The notes below the pieces were generated by a model, which had not been told where the DNA came from, did no database searches, and saw only the letters and a list, made by a program, of their open reading frames with translations. A stretch of DNA of 14,050 nucleotides from Victivallales bacterium (GTDB lineage Bacteria > Verrucomicrobiota > Lentisphaeria > Victivallales > UBA1829). The translations under genes and the position numbers were made by a program. The stretch covers positions 1 through 14,050 of the forward strand of contig JAEEQO010000063.1 in the NCBI GenBank assembly GCA_016285335.1, read 5' to 3'. Below are positions 13,521-14,050 of the stretch, one piece after another. Position 1 is the stretch's first letter, and the number at the start of each line of letters is the position of its first letter.

Positions 13521-14050
<530 letters not shown>

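Overview
The window looks like chromosomal DNA from a Gram-negative bacterium of the PVC group. Lentisphaerota/Victivallales is my best guess, with moderate confidence and from gene content only. The evidence is a LolA-like periplasmic protein, an RfaE2-type heptose adenylyltransferase, a TadE-like protein, a DUF1559/H-X9-DG-type pseudopilin, a GH97 glycosidase and an unusually long signal peptidase I. Most genes are GC-rich, while 2.8-4.65 kb is clearly AT-rich and unlike its surroundings.

Layout. (1) 1-2818, plus strand: a tight operon with the end of an unknown Lys/Pro/Ala-tailed protein, a LolA-like secreted protein, a TadE-like protein, rfaE2 and hpt. (2) 2819-4650: an AT-rich island with two small membrane-protein genes (the first apparently frameshifted) and a long segmented hairpin. 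It is bounded by related GC-rich repeats, one copy on the left and two on the right in inverted orientation. (3) 4695-6939, minus strand: a complete GH97 transcription unit with promoter and intrinsic terminator. (4) 6950-10670, minus strand: an accessory stretch. An operon of one atypical pseudopilin and two tandem paralogous lipoproteins is followed by a separate four-helix membrane-protein gene. Both units start from the same 77-bp promoter-plus-leader cassette (70/77 identical). Behind the membrane-protein gene lies a decayed copy of the start of the lipoprotein gene. (5) 10665-10968: a gene-free spacer dense in inverted repeats. (6) 10969-14050, minus strand: a DegT-family sugar aminotransferase with its own promoter, then lepB and the 3' part of lepA in the common lepA-lepB order.

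How the genes fit together: rfaE2 and the aminotransferase point to surface glycan synthesis. lepB, the LolA-like protein, the TadE-like protein, the pseudopilin and the lipoproteins point to the cell envelope. GH97 is a secreted alpha-glycosidase for glycan use. The best candidate for something undescribed is the cassette system in 7.0-10.7 kb: a reused promoter and leader in front of different genes, coupled to a lipoprotein family I do not recognise, with a remnant showing that the module has been duplicated and lost. I found no tRNA, rRNA, CRISPR array or transposase gene.
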